From: Omphiscola glabra
Lineage: Eukaryota; Mollusca; Gastropoda; Lymnaeidae
NCBI GenBank assembly: GCA_964017045.1
Contig: OZ024808.1
Coordinates: forward strand, 22,309,418-22,373,417
Length of the DNA: 64,000 nucleotides
Direction: 5' to 3'
The notes below the pieces were generated by a model. The model was given only the letters and a program-made list of their open reading frames with translations. It made no database searches and had not been told where the DNA came from. A program made the position numbers and the translations under genes. How positions within the stretch are numbered: the first letter of the stretch is position 1; every line of letters begins with the position of its first letter. Below, one piece after another: positions 33,805 to 47,031 of the stretch.

Positions 33805-33935
33805 TTACTGCCGTTTGGTCGCCGACGAAGGCTTCTTGCCGTGTGTTTCGTTCGTTGTTTTGTTGAGTTCTTTACTTTCAGGTTTCCCCATACTTTTTTT
33901 CGCTCATTTCAATTGATCCAGCCTGATTGCAGTGT
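33805..33935 (+). mobile_element. Fragment with hammerhead-like core, copy f
   Basis: CCGACGA (33822-33828) is followed by stem II GGC/GCC (33830-33832, 33838-33840) closed by TTCTT, but the GAAAC box is replaced by GTGTG. The downstream TTCGTTGTTTTG and CCTGATTGCAGTG match copy b at 4440-4545. Confidence 0.45.
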
Positions 33936-34250
33936 CTTTCCTATATTACCATTGGCACTAAGATCAATTTTAAGTGTACGTTTACTTTTTAATTTTTTAA
34001 AACAATTTACTAAACCAAAAATTCATAAATAAATAAATAAAAAAAATATTAAAATAATAATTTGCCAAGTATACTTTATAATGATTTTTTTATATTTCAT
34101 GAGTTTTTGGTAATATGCAAAGGTAAAAATATGGTATGACATTATTCAAAATTTTACATGATTTGTTAGTTTTCCCATGTCCAATTCTAAAGTTTATAAG
34201 GACTCTTCCTTGCCTTGAAGGAAAATGCCTTGCTAGCTTTGAATAAAAAC
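33936..34250. other. AT-rich unique sequence
   Basis: No gene is seen. Confidence 0.45.
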
Positions 34251-34592
34251 TCAAATTTGACATCTAATTTGACATCGACAGTGACATCTAGCTTGACACC
34301 TAATTTGACACCTAACGGGACACCTAACGGGACACCTAACGTGACACCTAACGGGACACCTAACGGGACACCTAACGGGACACCTAACGTGACACCTAAC
34401 GGGACACCTAACGGGACACCTAACGGGACACCTAACGGGACACCTAACGGGACACCTAACGTGACACCTAACTTGACACCCAACTCGACATCTAACGTGA
34501 CATTCAAGTTGACATCTAACTTGATATCTAGCTCGACACCACACGTGACACCCGACTCGACATCTAACGTGACATTCAAGTTGACATCTAAC
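34251..34592. repeat. 12-bp minisatellite, about 28 copies
   Basis: Core units ACACCTAACGGG and ACACCTAACGTG give way to ACATCTAACTTG at the edges. The plus frame repeats TPNG and TPNV and the minus frame GVPL; all frames are partly open, so no gene is called. Confidence 0.95.
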
Positions 34593-35423
34593 TTTCCTTT
34601 TTTAAATTGCAACGATCAGCTGCCCAGTCACAGCTGGACTCAAGTGCACGTGTTCCGGGTCAGTGGACCGTGACCTCTGACCCGATGTGCCGGCTTTTTT
34701 TGTCCATCAGCCCTTTCCCCCTTTGTTACTGTGATTTGTTTTGTTTTTTATATTTTCAACAATGTTGAGTGTTGAACAAACGAGGGAGGCGAAAACCTGG
34801 TCACACCAGGTCCCACAATCAATCAGTCGTCAGGTGGGTGGCTAATCTGTTCCCTCCACATACTTTAAGGGGATTTCCGAACCTGTATGTACACGTTTTA
34901 GCAAGAGACCGTCCAACACTTGGAGGAGTTTCTGTGGTAGTAGCATTGTATCCACTCCCCTTGCCTCCTTAAATGAGTGGACACGATTTGGCGCGCCCTA
35001 CCTCCAAACCAAATCAGAATCCCAATTACGAGTTTGGGGGGGGGGGGGGGAGGGGATCATCGAAAAAAAAACAAAAAAAAAAACTTCACGCTGTTTAGTC
35101 CGATTTTGGATTATCCCTTCCCACAGAGTTAAACGGTTTTCACCAATTTACGCACACTCATAATAGATCATTACACATTCATGACCCCCCCCCCCTTTTT
35201 TTCCCCTTACCCCTAGAAGTGTGACGTCATTTATGGACGGACTCGTATAATCAGTACGTGAATTCAAACCACTGAAATGGAATGTTACGTGTCTTTTTGA
35301 AATAGTGTCACCTTGTGCCTATTTTGCAGTTTAAGACGATTCTATAATCATTCAAGGATTAGGAAGATTAATACCAGCTAAGCTTTGATACTAGCAGCTA
35401 TCGTATAATTATAATGTCTCCCT
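34593..35423. other. Unique sequence with poly-G and poly-C tracts
   Basis: G-run near 35035-35050, C-run near 35185-35194. ACGTCATTTATGGAC at 35224-35238 recurs elsewhere in the window. No convincing gene. Confidence 0.45.
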
Positions 35424-35872
35424 ACCTATGATAATATATAGCCTACGTAAGATAATATAAATCATCCGGTTAATGATGCATAGTCTACTGAGATAATACA
35501 TAGTCTAACTATGCTAATTTATATAGTCTACGTATGATAATATATAGTCTACGTATGATAATGTATAGTCTACGTATGATAATATATAAACTACGTATGA
35601 TATTATATAGTCTACATATGATAATATATATTCTATGTATAATAATATATAGTCTAATTATGATGATATATATTCTACACATGATAGTACATAGTCGTCG
35701 GATCATATTTAGTCCGAGTATGATAATATATAGTCTACATATGATAATATATAGTCTACAGATGATAGTATATAATCTTCGTATGATAATATATAGTCCA
35801 CGTATGATGTATAGTCTACGTATGATAATAAATAGTCTACGTATGATAGTATAGTGTCTACGTTTGATTTCC
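35424..35872. repeat. 21-bp AT-rich minisatellite, about 21 copies
   Basis: Unit GATAATATATAGTCTACGTAT, present with variants CTACATAT, CTAATTAT and CCGAGTAT. Many copies contain the palindrome TACGTA. ORFs rich in Ile and Tyr on both strands are trivial. Confidence 0.95.
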
Positions 35873-35984
35873 CGCATCTCTTTCTCCACAGTTGCTATTC
35901 ATATCCTCGACCGACGTTCCCGCCAAGAACTCGCCCTAAAAAAAGCAATTAATATTTTATATCTGGTCAGTTACGTTGAGGATC

Positions 35985-36330
35985 TATTACACAAAGACGT
36001 GTGGAACACCTAGGCCTTCAAAACTCCACCCAAAACACATCTCTTTAAAATCTACTATCCCGACTGATCCCCCCCCCCCGGTTGCCGATAAACGATGCTG
36101 CTGGTTGCTGTCCATGGCTTGACATGTAAAAGTTCTGGGGTGGGTGGGGTGGGTGGGTGGTTGGTGAAGATATATTTGTTTTGTTGTTATACAGCTGTTT
36201 TTTTTACAAAATAATTAAATAAAGGTATGTTGTTTTTTAATGTCATGATTATGTTTGCTAATATTTGTATGTACAGCGCGGTACAACGCTATATAAGACC
36301 ACTAATAATAATAATAATAATAATAATACT
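35985..36330 (+). mobile_element. Possible LINE 3' end with (TAA)n tail
   Basis: CCCAAAACACATCTCTTTAA reads PKTHLFK, reminiscent of the C-terminal KTHLF motif of some non-LTR polymerases. The segment ends GCGCGGTACAACGCTATATA followed by AGACCACTAATAATAATAAT, a tail form typical of LINE or SINE 3' ends. Intervening homopolymers show decay. Confidence 0.35.
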
Positions 36331-36429
36331 GGAGTCTCTTTTTATTTAGATCAGGTAAAACATATTATGCATTTGTTACCGGGGCCACTTTATATTTACT
36401 TCAGCACCATACATATCCTTAGACTTAGG

Positions 36430-37529
36430 CCCACACTAGGCTACAACTTCATAGCTTAATTTGCTGGGACCCACACTAGGCTACAACTTCATAGCTTAAT
36501 TTGCTGGGAACCACACTAGGCTACAACTTCATAGCTTAATTGCTGGGACCCACACCAGGCTACAAATTCATAGCTTAATTGCTGGGACCCACACTAGGCT
36601 ACAAATTCATAGCTTAATTGCTGGGGCCCATACTAGGCTACAAATTCATAGCTTAATTGCTGGGACCCACACCAGGTTAAAAATTCATAGCTTAATTGCT
36701 GGGACCCACACTAGGCTACAAATTCATAGCTTAATTGCAGGGACCCACACCAGGCTACAAATTCATAGCTTAATTGCTGGGACCCACACCAGGCTACAAA
36801 TTCATATAGCTTAATTGCTGGGACCCACACCAGGCTACAACTTCATAGCTTAATTGCTGGGACCCACACTAGGCTACAAATTCATAGCTTAATTGCTGGG
36901 ACCCACACTAGACTACAAATTCATAGCTTAATTACTGGGACCCACACTAGGCTACAAATTCATAGCTTAATTGCTGGGACCCACACCAGGCTACAAATTC
37001 ATAGCTTAATTGCAGGGACCCACACCAGGCTACAAATTCATAGCTTAATTACTGGGACCCACACTAGGCTACAAATTCATAGCTTAATTGCTGGGACCCA
37101 CACTAGGCTACAAATTCATATAGCTTAATTGCTGGGACCCACACTAGGCTACAAATTCATAGCTTAATTGCTGGGACCCACACTAGGCTACAAATTCATA
37201 GCTTAATTACTGGGACCCGCACTGGGCTACAAATTCATATAGCTTAATTGCTGGGACCCACACTATGCTACAAATTCATAGCTTAATTGCTGGGACCCAC
37301 ACTAGGCTACAGATTCATAGCTTAATTGCTGGGACCCACACTAGGCTAAAAATTCATAGCTTAAATGCTGGGACCCACACTATGCTATAAATTCATATCT
37401 TAATTGCAAGGACCCACAATAGGCTAAAAATTCATAGCTTAATTGCTGGGACCCACACTAGGCTACAAATTCATAGCTTAATTGCTGGGACCCACACTAG
37501 GCAACACATTCATAGCTTAATTTCTGGCC
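36430..37529. repeat. 39-bp minisatellite, about 28 copies
   Basis: Unit ACCCACACTAGGCTACAAAT plus TCATAGCTTAATTGCTGGG. ACTAGG/ACCAGG variants and occasional TATAG insertions mark subfamilies. Confidence 0.97.
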
Positions 37530-37987
37530 ACTAAGCCACAAAATCACAATCTGGCTCATGGGGCCACCACTAGGCCCACATACTTAACACAATTTAATAA
37601 ATGAATCTATCAGATCGTTATCCCAATGTTCAAGCCCACGACATAAATCAGCTCCATTTTCCCCCATGTTTCAGATTCACTGATGACAATCTCCGTGCAG
37701 ACCACAAGGTGGTTCATTCCCTGGTCATGTACGGGGAGCTCCAGGGGCGGCTTCAGGTGGCATTTTAGAAGGGATTTTTCTTGGGCTTGAGAGCAGGGAT
37801 TTAAGGTAAAACCTCTTTTGTCAATGTAATCTTGAAATATTAATTGAAAGAGTTACCAGAGAGGTGAATGAGAATGTTGAACGTGTCAAGTGTCGGACAT
37901 TGAGAGGATAAGAAAATACAACCAACAAAGCATGAACAAGAATGGCAAAATATTAACTTATTTTAAACCCGTAACTGGGTTTGCACG
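37530..37987. other. Unique sequence
   Basis: CCAGGGGCGGCTTCAGGTGG near 37742 resembles a hAT end with no partner found. No gene. Confidence 0.4.
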
Positions 37988-38583
37988 GTTAACAAAATAA
38001 ATGTTGCTATGTAGTTAACAAAATGTTTCTGTGTATTTAACAAAATGTTGCTATTTAGTTAAGAAAATGTTGCTATGCATTTAAAATGTTCTTATGTACT
38101 TAACAAAATGTTGCTGTGTAGTTAACAAAATGTTTCTGTGTATTTAACAAAATGTTTCTGTGTAGTTAACCAAATGTTGCTATGCATTTAAAATGTTCTT
38201 ATGTAGTTAACAAAATGTTTCTATGCAGTTAACAAAATGTTGCTATGTAGTTAACAAAATGTTTCTGTGCAGTTAACAAAATGTTGCTATGTAGTTAACA
38301 AAATGTTTCTATGTAGTTAACAAAATGTTATTATTTAGTTAACAAAATGTTGCTATGTAGTTAACAAAATGTTATTATTTAGTTAACAAAATGTTATTAT
38401 TTAGTTCACAAAATGTTATTATTTAGTTAACAAAATGTTTCTATGTATTTAACAAAATGTTGCTATTTAGTTTTAAAAAAAGTGTTGCTATGCATTTAAA
38501 ATGTTCTTATGTATTTAACAAAATGTTGATATGTGGTGTTAACAAAATGTTGCTGTGTAGTTAACAAAATGTTGATATGTAAT
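37988..38583. repeat. 22-bp minisatellite, about 27 copies
   Basis: Unit GTTAACAAAATGTTGCTATG plus TA, with TTTCTGTG, TTATTATT and CATTTAAAATGTTC variants. Most units contain the palindrome GTTAAC. Confidence 0.95.
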
Positions 38584-40149
38584 AAAAAAAAACATCGGAG
38601 CACATCTGCGAGTGTAATTCTGTCTGAGGTCACGCACACCACGTGTTGAACTCAGATACATATGTGTTGTAGGTTTTAATTAGTTGATGAATGTAGTCTA
38701 TTTGTGTTCCCGGCCTTACAACAATGTCGTGCAGTACAAAACGCCAGCGATTTGGGGGGGGGGGATTCGTTCCTCACTGTAAACCTGCTTGTCCAGATCG
38801 AGACGTCTCACACACGCTCTCCCACTAAACTCTAGCCACGCACACCCCCCCCCCCCACAAAACCCATTAGTCTGTAGATAACGTTGGTGCCGCGATGTAA
38901 CGGGACACGTCATGGACAAGATGGGGGTAGGGGGAGGGGTGAACAAACTCTCCTTAGTTTCACCCCTGGTCCAACTCGTTTAGCCTGATAGACAACAGAT
39001 AGACAACTGACAGGGGCGTAAACGCGAGGAAAAGATTTGTATTTCGAGTAATCATTAGTACATCCAGAAAAATGGTTGTCGACTTTTATTTTCGGCCCAC
39101 TAGCAATCTCTTAAATCCAAACATTTTATTAGTGACCCGGATGCACTGCAAACATTTGACATGTATTGTAATTAAAAAAAAACTTAATTTGGAAACATTG
39201 AATCTTAATTAAGTTTCTTTTTAAATTTAGATTTGTCATTATGCACAAGTAGTAACCTTTAAATTCGTTTGTAAATTGTGTTTATAAATATACCTTAGTC
39301 ATTAGTTTACAACTTTGGAATGCTCATTTTCAAAACTTGACAGTGGCATAGCCGATTTAGTTAAGCAATTTAAGGCTTTTTTTGGGGTGCTAATAACAAT
39401 AACATCTGTTATATATATTACGCTTCTAGTATGACTCATGGGCTGCTTCCTAATGGACTGATTCCTATTCAGCGAATTTGGTATTGAGAGTATCTTACAA
39501 ATAATTCTATCTGTTTGAAAGAAAGTGTGGTTCAATAGTGAGTTCAATAGCGCGCTAAATATTATTCCCGATAACTACGCTAAATAATTTTTATGTTATA
39601 TAACGCAGCTGTGTTTGGCAGCGTCTGAATTATATTTGAAGTTTTAGCGTCTGAATTAAATTTGAAATTTTTGAAGTTTTAGCATCTGAATTATACATGT
39701 ATTGTAACGACTATTTCTAGCCACTCTGATTATCTGAAGAATTGACAAACTCACATCCCATTACGAGAACTCTGGAAGAACTTACAATAATAAGTATTGA
39801 TTTTAATGACGTAGGAATCATCAACAACCCCCCCCCCCCCCCCCGCTTATCTGCGGTGTAAAATTTTCTTTTCGGAAAATGAAATCGTCTCAATTTAAGT
39901 ATGGTGTAAAAAATGATCGGTGTAAAAGTGGTTGGAACATCAGTATATTTAATATAGTTCATGGGCGTGAAATAAAATGTTCACGGGGGAAGGGCTGTAG
40001 CGAAAATTAGGATGTGCGTTATTTGAGTTCATGTTTTGTCAAGTAACTTTAGTAGATGGGACGTTCACGCATTGCTGCCCCCAATGTTTGGCGGGCTATA
40101 TCTAGTTGTATTTATTCGTTTAATTTTTTTTAACTTTCACCCGCAATAA
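38584..40149. other. Unique sequence, no gene recognised
   Basis: C-runs near 38845 and 39829-39844, G-run near 38755. At 39619-39694 a CGTCTGAATTA-TTTGAAGTTTTAG unit repeats about three times. CAGGGGCGTAAACGCGAGG at 39013 resembles one transposon end. Confidence 0.4.
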
Positions 40150-40226
40150 GGAGGGGTGGTGTGGGTGTGTGTGTGTGTGGGCGGGTGTGTGTGTGGGCGG
40201 GTGTGTGTGTGTGTGGGGTGGGGGTG
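40150..40226. repeat. (GT)n with GGGCGG interruptions
   Basis: GTGTGTGTGTGTGGGCGGGT-type sequence. Confidence 0.9.
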
Positions 40227-40530
40227 AGGGTTGATGATTCCTATGACTCTTATGGATGTGTCAGAATTATTATGAAAGATATTCGATCCGTCATAAGATT
40301 CCCTATACTCTTTTTTTTTTCCCTTGACCTGTACTTGGTCGTAGCACCAAAAGTATGCCCACCATCACCGAGGAGCCCAACATGTTTTCTGACGCTTGTC
40401 TTTTCGTTAGACGTTGAAGCCAGTAGCCGTCACACAGGTCGACGTCAGAACCCTTGAGGTCCACAGAGCTTATCTGGGGTTAGAATACGAGTTTTAGAGG
40501 GGAAAAAAAACAACCCAACTTATTGGATTG
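40227..40530. other. Unique sequence
   Basis: No gene is recognised; ORF 40161-40457 starts inside the GT tract. Confidence 0.4.
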
Positions 40531-40532
40531 CC

Positions 40533-43500
40533 ACATCAAAGACCATAACTCTGGATACCAATGGCCTCATCAGAGTCAAATAATCTTGTTATGAATATTT
40601 AACATCAGAGACACATAATCTGGCCATGGATGTCCACACAAGAGACAAGTAATCTGGCCATGGATGCCTACATCAGAGACACATAATCTGGATATGGATG
40701 CCTACATTAGAGACACATAATCTGGATATGGATGCCTACATTAGAGACAAGTAATCTGGCCATGGATGCCTACACCAGAGACAAGTAATCTGGCCATGGA
40801 TGCCTACACCAGAGACACATAATCTGGCCATGGATGTCCACACAAGAGACAAGTAATCTGGCTATGGATGCCTATACCAGAGACAAGTAATCTGGCTATG
40901 GATGCCTACATTAGAGACAAGTAATCTGGCCATGGATGCCTACATTAGAGACAAGTAATCTGGCCATGGATGCCTACATCAGAGACACATAATCTGGCCA
41001 TGGATGCCTACACCAGAGACAAGTAATCTGGCCATGGATGCCTACACCAGAGACAAGTAATCTGGCCATGGATGCCTACACCAGAGACACATAATCTGGC
41101 CATGGATGTCCACACAAGAGACAAGTAATCTGGCTATGGATGCCTATACCAGAGACAAGTAATCTGGCTATGGATGCCTACATTAGAGACAAGTAATCTG
41201 GCCATGGATGCCTACATTAGAGACAAGTAATCTGGCCATGGATGCCTACATCAGAGACACATAATCTGGCCATGGATGTCCACACAAGAGACAAGTAATC
41301 TGGCCATGGATGCCTACATCAGAGACACATAATCTGGCCATGGATGTCCACACAAGAGACAAGTAATCTGGCTATGGATGCCTATACCAGAGACAAGTAA
41401 TCTGGCTATGGATGCCTACATTAGAGACAAGTAATCTGGCTATGGATGCCTACATTAGAGACAAGTAATCTGGCTATGGATGCCTACATTAGAGACAAGT
41501 AATCTGGCCATGGATGCCTACATTAGAGACAAGTAATCTGGCCATGGATGTCCACACAAGAGACAAGTAATCTGGCCATGGATGTCCACACAAGAGACAA
41601 GTAATCTGGCCATGGATGTCCACACAAGAGACAAGTAATCTGGCCATGGATGCCTACATCAGAGACAAGTAATCTGGCCATGGATGTCCACACAAGAGAC
41701 AAGTAATCTGGCCATGGATGCCTACATTAGAGACAAGTAATCTGGCCATGGATGCCTACATTAGAGACAAGTAATCTGGCTATGGATGCCTACATTAGAG
41801 ACAAGTAATCTGGCCATGGATGCCTACATTAGAGACAAGTAATCTGGCTATGGATGCCTACATTAGAGACAAGTAATCTGGCTATGGATGCCTACATCAG
41901 AGACAAGTAATCTGGCTATGGATGCCTACATTAGAGACAAGTAATCTGGCCATGGATGCCTACATTAGAGACAAGTAATCTGGCCATGGATGCCTACATT
42001 AGAGACAAGTAATCTGGCTATGGATGCCTACATCAGAGACAAGTAATCTGGCCATGGATGCCTACATTAGAGACAAGTAATCTGGCTATGGATGCCTACA
42101 TTAGAGACAAGTAATCTGGCCATGGATGCCTACATTAGAGACAAGTAATCTGGCCATGGATGCCTACATCAGAGACAAGTAATCTGGCCATGGATGCCTA
42201 CATCAGAGACAAGTAATCTGGCCATGGATGCCTACATCAGAGACAAGTAATCTGGCCATGGATGCCTACATCAGAGACAAGTAATCTGGCCATGGATGCC
42301 TACATCAGAGACAAGTAATCTGGCTATGGATGCCTACATCAGAGACAAGTAATCTGGCCATGGATGCCTACATCAGAGACAAGTAATCTGGCCATGGATG
42401 CCTACATCAGAGACAAGTAATCTGGCTATGGATGCCTACATTAGAGACAAGTAATCTGGCCATGGATGCCTACATCAGAGACAAGTAATCTGGCCATGGA
42501 TGCCTACATCAGAGACAAGTAATCTGGCCATGGATGCCTACATCAGAGACAAGTAATCTGGCCATGGATGCCTACATCAGAGACAAGTAATCTGGCCATG
42601 GATGCCTACATCAGAGACAAGTAATCTGGCCATGGATGCCTACATTAGAGACAAGTAATCTGGCTATGGATGCCTACATCAGAGACAAGTAATCTGGCCA
42701 TGGATGCCTACATTAGAGACAAGTAATCTGGCTATGGATGCCTACATTAGAGACAAGTAATCTGGCCATGGATGCCTACATTAGAGACAAGTAATCTGGC
42801 CATGGATGCCTACATCAGAGACAAGTAATCTGGCCATGGATGCCTACATCAGAGACAAGTAATCTGGCCATGGATGCCTACATTAGAGACAAGTAATCTG
42901 GCTATGGATGCCTACATGAGAGACAAGTAATCTGGCCATGGATGCCTACACCATAGACAAGTAATCTGGCCATGGATGCCTACATTAGAGACACATAATC
43001 TGGCTATGGATGCCTACATTAGAGACAAGTAATCGGGCCATGGATGCCTACATTAGAGACAAGTAATCTGGCCATGGATGCCTATATCAGAGACAAGTAA
43101 TCTGGCCATGGATGCCTACATTAGAGACAAGTAATCTGGCCATGGATGCCTACATTAGAGACAAGTAATCTGGCCATGGATGCCTATATCAGAGACAAGT
43201 AATCTGGCCATGGATGCCTACATCAGAGACAAGTAATCGGGCCATGGATGCCTACATTAGAGACAAGTAATCTGGCCATGGATGCCTACATTAGAGACAA
43301 GTAATCTGGCCATGGATGCCTACATTAGAGACAAGTAATCTGGCCATGGATGCCTACATCAGAGACACATAATCTGGCCATGGATGTCCACACAAGAGAC
43401 AAGTAATCTGGCCATGGATGCCTACATCAGAGACACATAATCTGGATATGGATGCCTATACCAGAGACAAGTAATCTGGCTATGGATGCCTACATTAGAG

Positions 43501-44400
43501 ACAAGTAATCTGGCCATGGATGCCTACATCAGAGACACATAATCTGGCCATGGATGTCCACACAAGAGACAAGTAATCTGGCCATGGATGCCTACATCAG
43601 AGACACATAATCTGGCCATGGATGCCTATACCAGAGACAAGTAATCTGGCTATGGATGCCTACATCAGAGACACATAATCTGGCCATGGATGTCCACACA
43701 AGAGACAAGTAATCTGGCCATGGATGCCTACATCAGAGACACATAATCTGGCCATGGATGTCCACACAAGAGACAAGTAATCTGGCCATGGATGCCTACA
43801 TCAGAGACACATAATCTGGCCATGGATGCCTATACCAGAGACAAGTAATCTGGCCATGGATGCCTATACCAGAGACAAGTAATCTGGCTATGGATGCCTA
43901 CATTAGAGACAAGTAATCGGGCCATGGATGCCTACATTAGAGACAAGTAATCTGGCCATGGATGCCTACATCAGAGACACATAATCTGGCCATGGATGTC
44001 TATACCAGAGACAAGTAATCTGGCTATGGATGCCTACATTAGAGACACATAATCTGGCCATGGATGCCTATACCAGAGACAAGTAATCTGGCTATGGATG
44101 CCTACATTAGAGACACATAATCTGGCCATGGATGCCTATACCAGAGACAAGTAATCTGGCTATGGATGCCTACATTAGAGACACATAATCTGGCCATGGA
44201 TGTCTATACCAGAGACAAGTAATCTGGCTATGGATGCCTACATCAGAGACACATAATCTGGCCATGGATGCCTATACCAGAGACAAGTAATCTGGCTATG
44301 GATGCCTACATTAGAGACAAGTAATCGGGCCATGGATGCCTACATTAGAGACAAGTAATCTGGCCATGGATGCCTATATCAGAGACAAGTATTCTGGCTA
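40533..44400. repeat. 34-bp minisatellite, about 113 copies (3.9 kb)
   Basis: Unit CATCAGAGACAAGTAATCTG plus GCCATGGATGCCTA. Variants are CATTAGAGAC, GACACATAATC, GGCTATGG and GTCCACACAAGAG. Blocks recur with the same variant order; for example the stretch around 40809-40980 repeats 272 bp later (8 units). Both ends are diverged. There is no spacer of unique sequence, so it is not a CRISPR array. It is the largest array in the window. Confidence 0.98.
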
Positions 44401-45338
44401 TGATTGTCCAAACGCAATTCTTGTTAATTTTCACACCAAGAACTGTGTATGGACATCAGTGCTTGACCCTTGATCCTGCAAGCCCCGCCTACTCTCGAGT
44501 CATAGCTACGAAAGACAACCCATTAACAGCGCGCCCACTGCATTGGTGTGACCTTCACTTTCTCATTTGGGAATTAAGTGTTAATACTATACAAGCCACG
44601 TTTATACTACACAAGCACCTTTTTACACAATTCCTAAAATTCGTTGCTATTCCAAAAAGTTTTTTTTTTGGATCTGATTAAATGAATAGTTACAGTAACA
44701 ATTGATAACATTCATTCATCTACTTATTTATTTCACAATTCTCAATATTTATTGGTATTGTGCTAATGTAAACTTTCTAGAAACTTGTTAACAACCTAAT
44801 AATCAGTTTCCTCATTCATTGTCCTCATTGTTCAAGTATTTAATCACTTACCTCATTCCGTTTTGTTATCTGATTGAACTTTTCATTAATTCCACTATTG
44901 TGATTATTCATAGCTACGTTTACACTAATAATTTGCCACGTATACGTAATATTTAGAAGCAGTGGAATTTTTTGTCAAATTAGTTTGCGACTCACCTCTG
45001 TTGGAAACACGACGAACATGACGTCATGGTTTGTCACGTGACTTTAGGATTTATGAAACAATTTTTAATAATATAATTTTTTAAACCAACTCTTACTTTT
45101 GGTTGACTATTTATAGGAAATCTTTTTCGGAAATCATAAAAAAAAATAGAGAAGATTGGTTTAGGCAAGGTAAGAAAACTTATTTAATGGCATGCCAATT
45201 TTTTATGAGCAATCGAGAACTGTCAACAAAAACTTACGATGAACAACAAAGACAACAATATTTTATTTTTAAGTGTTGACGAAAAGGTCTTAAACATCGC
45301 CCAGCTGATTCTTTTCTCTTCTTCTTCCGTTAAGTCTG
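44401..45338. other. AT-rich unique sequence
   Basis: A 103-codon ORF (44370-44681) starts in the last repeat units and shows no family features. Confidence 0.45.
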
Positions 45339-45675
45339 GGCCTTAATGACGTTGTGCCTTAATGACGTTGTGCCTTAATGACGTTGTGCCTTAATGACGT
45401 TGTGCCTTAATGACGTTGCGCCTTAATGACGTTGCGCCTTAATGACGTTGCGCCTTAATGACGTTGTGCCTTAATGACGTTGGGCCTTAATGACTTTTTG
45501 CCTTAATGACGTTGTGCCTTGATGACGTTTTGCCTTAATGACGTTGTGCCTTAATGACGTTGTGCCTTAATGACGTTGCGCCTTAATGACGTTGGGCCTT
45601 AATGACGTTTTGCCTTGATGACGTTTTGCCTTAATGACGTTGTGCCTTGATGACGTTGTGCCTTAATGACGTTTT
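45339..45675. repeat. 16-bp minisatellite, about 21 copies
   Basis: Unit CCTTAATGACGTTGTG with GTTGCG, GTTGGG and GTTTTG variants. Each copy holds TGACGT, a CRE half-site. Confidence 0.96.
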
Positions 45676-46172
45676 GTTGATTCTATATAATGTTGACTGC
45701 ATGTAATGTCATGACGTTTTGCTGATTCTTTATAATGTTGACTGCATGTAATGTCATGACGTTTTGCTGATTCTATATAATGTTGACTGCGTGTAATGTC
45801 ATGACGTTTTGCTGATTCTATATAATGTTGACTGCGTGTAATGTCATGACGTTTTGCTGATTCTATATAATGTTGACTGCGTGTAATGTCATGACGTTTT
45901 GCTGATTCTATATAATGTTGACTGCGTGTAATGTCATGACGTTTTGCTGATTCTATATAATGTTGACTGCGTGTAATGTCATGACGTTTTGCTGATTCTA
46001 TATAATGTTGACTGCCTGTAATGTCATGACGTTTTGTTGATTCTATATACTGTTGACTGCGTGTAATGTCATGACGTTTTGCTGATTCTATATAATGTTG
46101 ACTGCGTGCAATGTCATGACGTTTTGCTGATTCTATATAATGTTGACTGCGTGCAATGTCATGACGTTAGAT
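45676..46172. repeat. 45-bp minisatellite, 11 copies, continuous with the 16-mer
   Basis: Unit GCTGATTCTATATAATGTTG, then ACTGCGTGTAATGTC, then ATGACGTTTT. The ATGACGTTTTG end is the same as the last 16-bp units, so this array appears to have grown from the edge of the previous one. Confidence 0.96.
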
Positions 46173-46595
46173 TGTCTGTGCATTACGGTCATCAAATAGA
46201 TATCGTGCCTATGTCCCTGACTTCCCAGTCGATTACATTCTCCACTTCTTCGTGTCACCAGTCGCTGATCGATAAAGACGGCAATCGTAGTTCAGTAATG
46301 AAACATTGAATCTAATACAATCAATCAACGATAGGGCATTCGGAAAAGTAAGGCGTGAACATTGGAACGATTAAAATCGGAGTCTAAGTAAACTACAGTA
46401 AAATTACTGTACAACAAAAATGTGCCCCCCCCCCCCCCACCCAACCCACCACACTTTCAAAAAATTAAGATGCGTGACGTCATTTATGGATAGGTCCCCA
46501 ACTTTAAATAAGGAAAACAAGAGCAATGAGGACTGTGGACATTTATCGACTTGTCATACACAAAATGCCATGTCCATGTTCGGTATTACTTTAAA
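46173..46595. other. Unique sequence with a poly-C tract
   Basis: C-run near 46426-46439. ACGTCATTTATGGA at 46477-46490 recurs at 28822 and 35224. No gene. Confidence 0.45.
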
Positions 46596-46603
46596 CTCTA
46601 AGA

Positions 46604-46790
46604 CAGGCCCGTACAACTCAAAGTGTACGGCGGGCCGTGATACTTTATAAAAAAAACTTGTGCGGGCCAAAAGAAAATAGGACGGGGGAAAGCTATTAAG
46701 AGAATAAAGAATATTTTGTTACTTCGCGAGCCGCAAAGTGGGTGCTTGTGGGACGCATTAGGCCCGCGGGCCGTATTTTGTGCAGGCCTG
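46604..46790. mobile_element. hAT-like MITE (187 bp)
   Basis: Ends CAGGCCCGTACAAC and (complement) CAGGCCTGCACAA with further pairing of CGGCGGGCCG and CGGCCCGCGGGCC. The exact 8-bp duplication CTCTAAGA lies at 46596-46603 and 46791-46798. Confidence 0.92.
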
Positions 46791-46837
46791 CTCTAAGAAA
46801 ATCAATATAGCTAGAGAATCAGCATATCATTGATGCC

Positions 46838-47031
46838 CAGCAGCTACATCGTTGAGCAGCAGTTCATGAACACATCATTGCAGCTACATCGTTGAGCAGC
46901 ATTTCATGAAAACATCATTGCAGCTACATCGTTGAGCAGCAGTTCATGAACACATCATTGCAGCTACATCGTTGAGCAGCAGTTCATGAACACATCATTG
47001 CAGCCACATCGTTGAGCAGCAGTTCATGAAC
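46838..47031. repeat. 40-bp minisatellite, 5 copies
   Basis: Unit CAGCTACATCGTTGAGCAGC plus AGTTCATGAACACATCATTG. It contains the palindrome TTCATGAA. Confidence 0.95.

Noticed and set aside
34187..34673. TPNG-type and GVPL-type ORFs on opposite strands
   Set aside because: Generated by the 12-bp array; no unique domain or signal sequence.
39013..39031. CAGGGGCGTAAACGCGAGG, transposon-like end
   Set aside because: The only similar opposite end (near 28555) is 10 kb away and on the wrong side; no duplication.
40533..44400. Very regular 34-bp direct repeats, superficially CRISPR-like
   Set aside because: Units abut with no unique spacers, and the genome context is eukaryotic. It is a minisatellite.
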